Shown piece after piece: positions 61,509-64,000 of a stretch of 64,000 bases of DNA; the first letter of the stretch is position 1, and each line of letters starts with the position of its first letter. The position numbers were made by a program, and so were the translations under genes. The DNA lies in the NCBI GenBank assembly GCA_049999765.1, contig JBNGIQ010009093.1, forward strand, positions 109,057 through 173,056. The letters run 5' to 3'. Source of the stretch: Phaeoceros laevis (lineage: Eukaryota > Anthocerotophyta > Anthocerotopsida > Notothyladales). The notes beneath the pieces are model-generated. The model did no database searches. It saw only the letters and a list, made by a program, of their open reading frames with translations, and was not told the origin of the DNA.

Positions 61509-64000
61509 TCAGTGTCGACCCTTACAGCTACAGGACCCTGCCCGAAATCGATGCATACGGTATCCGTCCCTTACAACGATGTCCCTCTTTTCGACTCTTG
61601 ACATGATCTCTGTAGAAGAGTGGCAATCGCTGCACATTCGTAAGTTTTTAGTGACCAGCAGAGGCGTGCCATCGGGAGTGTTCAAGAGACCATACGCCAG
61701 AGCTAGCTTCTCAGCATGACCACACAGTTCATCTTCCTTCTCCTTCTCAGACAGTGGCTTCAACACCAACTTGATGTGTGGTACATGGTTCCCTTCCTCC
61801 TTCAAACGTACATTTGTACTCCGTACCTTGCATGAGATGTCACCCCTTTCTTCTCCCACGACAAATGTATGCACCTGCTTGTTCACCTCAATGCCTGCCA
61901 CTGCAGGTTTTTTGCAAGCTCCTGCCGACTTTCTCAACCTTTCAACTCCATCTACATCTGCCCACCTATCTGCATCCGCATACATATTGGCCATGAGTAC
62001 ATAAGCAGAGGCATGCTTAGGATCTAGCTCAAGAAGAATTCCGAAACACCGTGCCCCCCGCACTAGATCCCCATGACTCTTGCAGGCACTCAGCAACGAC
62101 CTCCACCCAACTGCATTGTTTGTGCACCCAACTGATAACAGCATCTTCTCTGCCTCGTCTGTATGGCCTGCCCGCCCAAGAAGATCAACCATGCAAGTAT
62201 AATGCTCAATAGTCGGGTTGACACCATGCTGTTTCAGCATGGCCTCGAAATACTGTCGACCCTTACTAACGAGCCCCTCATGACTGCATGCCACAAGAAG
62301 GCAAGTAAATGTAGTGTCATCAGGCTGAATACCAGCCACCATCATCTCTTGGAAACAGGATATAGCCTCGTGGCCTTTATTGTTTGTACCATACCCACTT
62401 ATCATGGCATTCCATGTTACAGCATCCCTTGTGGATAGACTGTCAAACACTTTGCGTGCATCTTCCAACTGGCCACATTTTGCATACATGCTTACCAAAC
62501 AATTGCCCACTAGTACGTCACCTTGAAGCAGTCCTCTTTCCAGAATCTCTGCATGCAGCTGCCTGCCCTGTTGTAGAGCACCAGCAGTTGCACAAGCCTT
62601 CAGCAGGCAAGCGAATGTAACACTGTTTGCAAGAATTACACCATCCTGTTCCATCCTTGCATACAATGTGAGTGCCTGTAGACCGAGATCATACTCAACA
62701 TACCCATTTATCATGGCATTCCATGTTACCGCATCCCTTGTAGACAGACTGTCAAACACTTTGCGTGCATCTTCCAATTGGCCACATTTTGCATACATAT
62801 TTACGAGACTGTTGCCCAGTACTACGTCACCTTCAAGTAGTCCTCGTTCCACGATCTGTGAATGCAGCTGCATGCCTTGTTGCAGAGCACCAGCTTTTGC
62901 ACAAGCCTTCAAAAGGCAGCCAAACGTATCACCGTTTGCTAAAATCAGGCCTTCCTGCTCCATCCTTGCATACAACGTGAGCGCCTGTGGACAGAGCCCA
63001 TGCTCCGCATACCCATTTATCATGGCATTCCATGTTACCACATCCCTTGTGGAAAGACTGTCAAACACTTTGAGTGCATCTTCCAACTGGCCACTTTTTC
63101 CATACATGTTTACGAGACAGTTGCCCAATAGTACGTCACCCTCAAGTAGTCCTCTCTCCACGATCTGTAAATGCAGCTGCCTGCCCTGTTGTACAGCACC
63201 AGCACAAGCCTTCAGAAGGCATGCATACGTAACACTGTCCGCTAAAATCAGGCCCTCCTGCTCCATCCTTGCATACAACGTGAGCGCCTGTGGACCGAGC
63301 CCATGTTCAGCATACCCATTTATCATGGCAGTCCACGTGACCACATTTTTCTTGGACAGACTATCAAAAACCTTGTGTGCATCTTCCAATTTGCCACACT
63401 TTGCATACCCAGAAATCATGGCAGTCGATGCCACAACGCCCCGTGTGGCCATGCTGTCAAAAACCCTGCGTGCATATTGCAATTCCCCACATTTTGCATA
63501 CATGTCTACCAGGCTGTTGCAAACAAAAGAGTCAGGCTGAATACCACTCTCCAACACATCAGAGTGCACCTGCTTGCCGGAGTCCACATCTTCTGCTCTT
63601 GCACAAGCTTGCAGTGCAGCGACAAAGATGTGATTATTCGGCTCCAAACCTGAGCTGCGCATCTCATGGTACAGTTTTACGGCCTCACTAGGTTTCCCAT
63701 GTTTAGCGTGTGCAGAGATGATGGAAAACCACATGAAGACGGATGGTTTGGCCACCCTTCTGAACACCTCCATTGCCTCCTGTAACTGGCCTTGACAGGC
63801 ATACATGCGCAAGATATGGTTGCCCAAGAATGCATTTGATTCGTACCCGAGTTTAACAGTGAGATCATCAACTCGTCGACCCAATACCAGATTTCTCTCA
63901 GCCACACATCTCAGGATGACTTTGTACAGGAGGGAAGTGGATACACGAGATGGTGTCTCCGCCAAGATGGTCAAAGCATCAACAGAACGACTTAGCTGCA
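61509..64000 (-). CDS. PPR-4: PLS-class PPR with DYW-type domain ending GRH, 5' end outside window
   Basis: Open from the window edge to the stop at 61509, about 830 residues visible, starting in the segment LSRSVDALTILAETPSRVST that follows the PDF-like motif in the sister genes. The presequence and PDF-like part lie beyond 64000. Three copies of the 101-residue PLS unit are present (ALTLYARMEQEGLILADS, ALTLYARMEQEGLILANG, ALTLYARMEQDGVILANS). One L repeat is shortened by three residues (KACAGAVQQGRQ in place of KACASAGALQQGRQ). The tail shows KKPAVAGIEVNKQVHTF, HAE, CSDC and CSC, ending CKGRH. It is tail-to-tail with PPR-3, so the duplication was followed or accompanied by an inversion. Confidence 0.92.
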   Translation of the reverse strand, partial: QLSRSVDALTILAETPSRVSTSLLYKVILRCVAERNLVLGRRVDDLTVKLGYESNAFLGNHILRMYACQGQLQEAMEVFRRVAKPSVFMWFSIISAHAKHGKPSEAVKLYHEMRSSGLEPNNHIFVAALQACARAEDVDSGKQVHSDVLESGIQPDSFVCNSLVDMYAKCGELQYARRVFDSMATRGVVASTAMISGYAKCGKLEDAHKVFDSLSKKNVVTWTAMINGYAEHGLGPQALTLYARMEQEGLILADSVTYACLLKACAGAVQQGRQLHLQIVERGLLEGDVLLGNCLVNMYGKSGQLEDALKVFDSLSTRDVVTWNAMINGYAEHGLCPQALTLYARMEQEGLILANGDTFGCLLKACAKAGALQQGMQLHSQIVERGLLEGDVVLGNSLVNMYAKCGQLEDARKVFDSLSTRDAVTWNAMINGYVEYDLGLQALTLYARMEQDGVILANSVTFACLLKACATAGALQQGRQLHAEILERGLLQGDVLVGNCLVSMYAKCGQLEDARKVFDSLSTRDAVTWNAMISGYGTNNKGHEAISCFQEMMVAGIQPDDTTFTCLLVACSHEGLVSKGRQYFEAMLKQHGVNPTIEHYTCMVDLLGRAGHTDEAEKMLLSVGCTNNAVGWRSLLSACKSHGDLVRGARCFGILLELDPKHASAYVLMANMYADADRWADVDGVERLRKSAGACKKPAVAGIEVNKQVHTFVVGEERGDISCKVRSTNVRLKEEGNHVPHIKLVLKPLSEKEKEDELCGHAEKLALAYGLLNTPDGTPLLVTKNLRMCSDCHSSTEIMSRVEKRDIVVRDGYRMHRFRAGSCSCKGRH

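Overview
This window is nuclear DNA of a land plant. Genes are split by short GT-AG introns (mostly about 70-250 bp). Several families are plant-specific: an EIN3/EIL transcription factor, an SUT-type sucrose/H+ symporter, an ABCG transporter of the plant ABCG24/28 type, and PLS-class PPR-DYW proteins. Two decayed homologues of MurB (plastid peptidoglycan synthesis), together with an expanded, almost intronless PPR family whose DYW domain ends in GRH, point to a spore-bearing lineage with a compact genome (hornwort, lycophyte or fern grade). I cannot fix the species. A 100-N block at 41064-41163 marks an assembly gap.

Layout. 1-2.8 kb: a repeat-rich stretch with a roughly 1.9 kb element bounded by long inverted repeats that carries a piece of a PPR gene. 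2.8-8.3 kb: arginyl-tRNA synthetase (+, 16 exons) facing an uninterrupted fumarase gene (-). 8.4-11.7 kb: a PTRHD1-type peptidyl-tRNA hydrolase (+), divergent from fumarase and convergent with ESCRT-II VPS22 (-). 12-18.3 kb: two small membrane proteins (one poorly resolved) and a SWC5/BCNT chromatin-remodelling subunit (+). 18.6-23.7 kb: a 15-exon ABCG transporter (-). 24.6-25.8 kb: MurB pseudogene (+). 26-31.6 kb: AT-rich, repeat-bearing, gene-poor DNA with one small ORF and a small EAR-motif protein (-). 31.6-32.9 kb: tRNA adenosine deaminase TAD2 (+). 33.7-35.6 kb: EIN3-like factor (-). 37.4-39 kb: a second MurB pseudogene next to a copy of the first three TAD2 exons. 39.4-40.1 kb: an unrecognised membrane protein. 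42.2-44.3 kb: sucrose transporter (-). 46.4-47.3 kb: LITAF-domain protein (+).

48-64 kb is a PPR cluster. Three long intron-free PPR-DYW genes lie on + and a fourth on - runs off the right edge. Two PPR remnants and a ribosomal protein eL6 gene lie between them. All four proteins share the same C-terminal deaminase-like domain ending GRH; those complete at the N-terminus share a motif resembling the PDF motif of OSB proteins. They differ mainly in having 1, 2, 4 or 3 copies of a roughly 101-residue PLS unit. About 250-290 bp of upstream DNA was duplicated with each + strand gene. The fragment inside the inverted-repeat element at 1.5 kb comes from the PDF-like part of this same family.

Most other genes are ordinary housekeeping genes. 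The distinctive biology is the PPR family, a candidate set of organellar RNA-editing factors with a variant DYW domain, and the loss of MurB copies.
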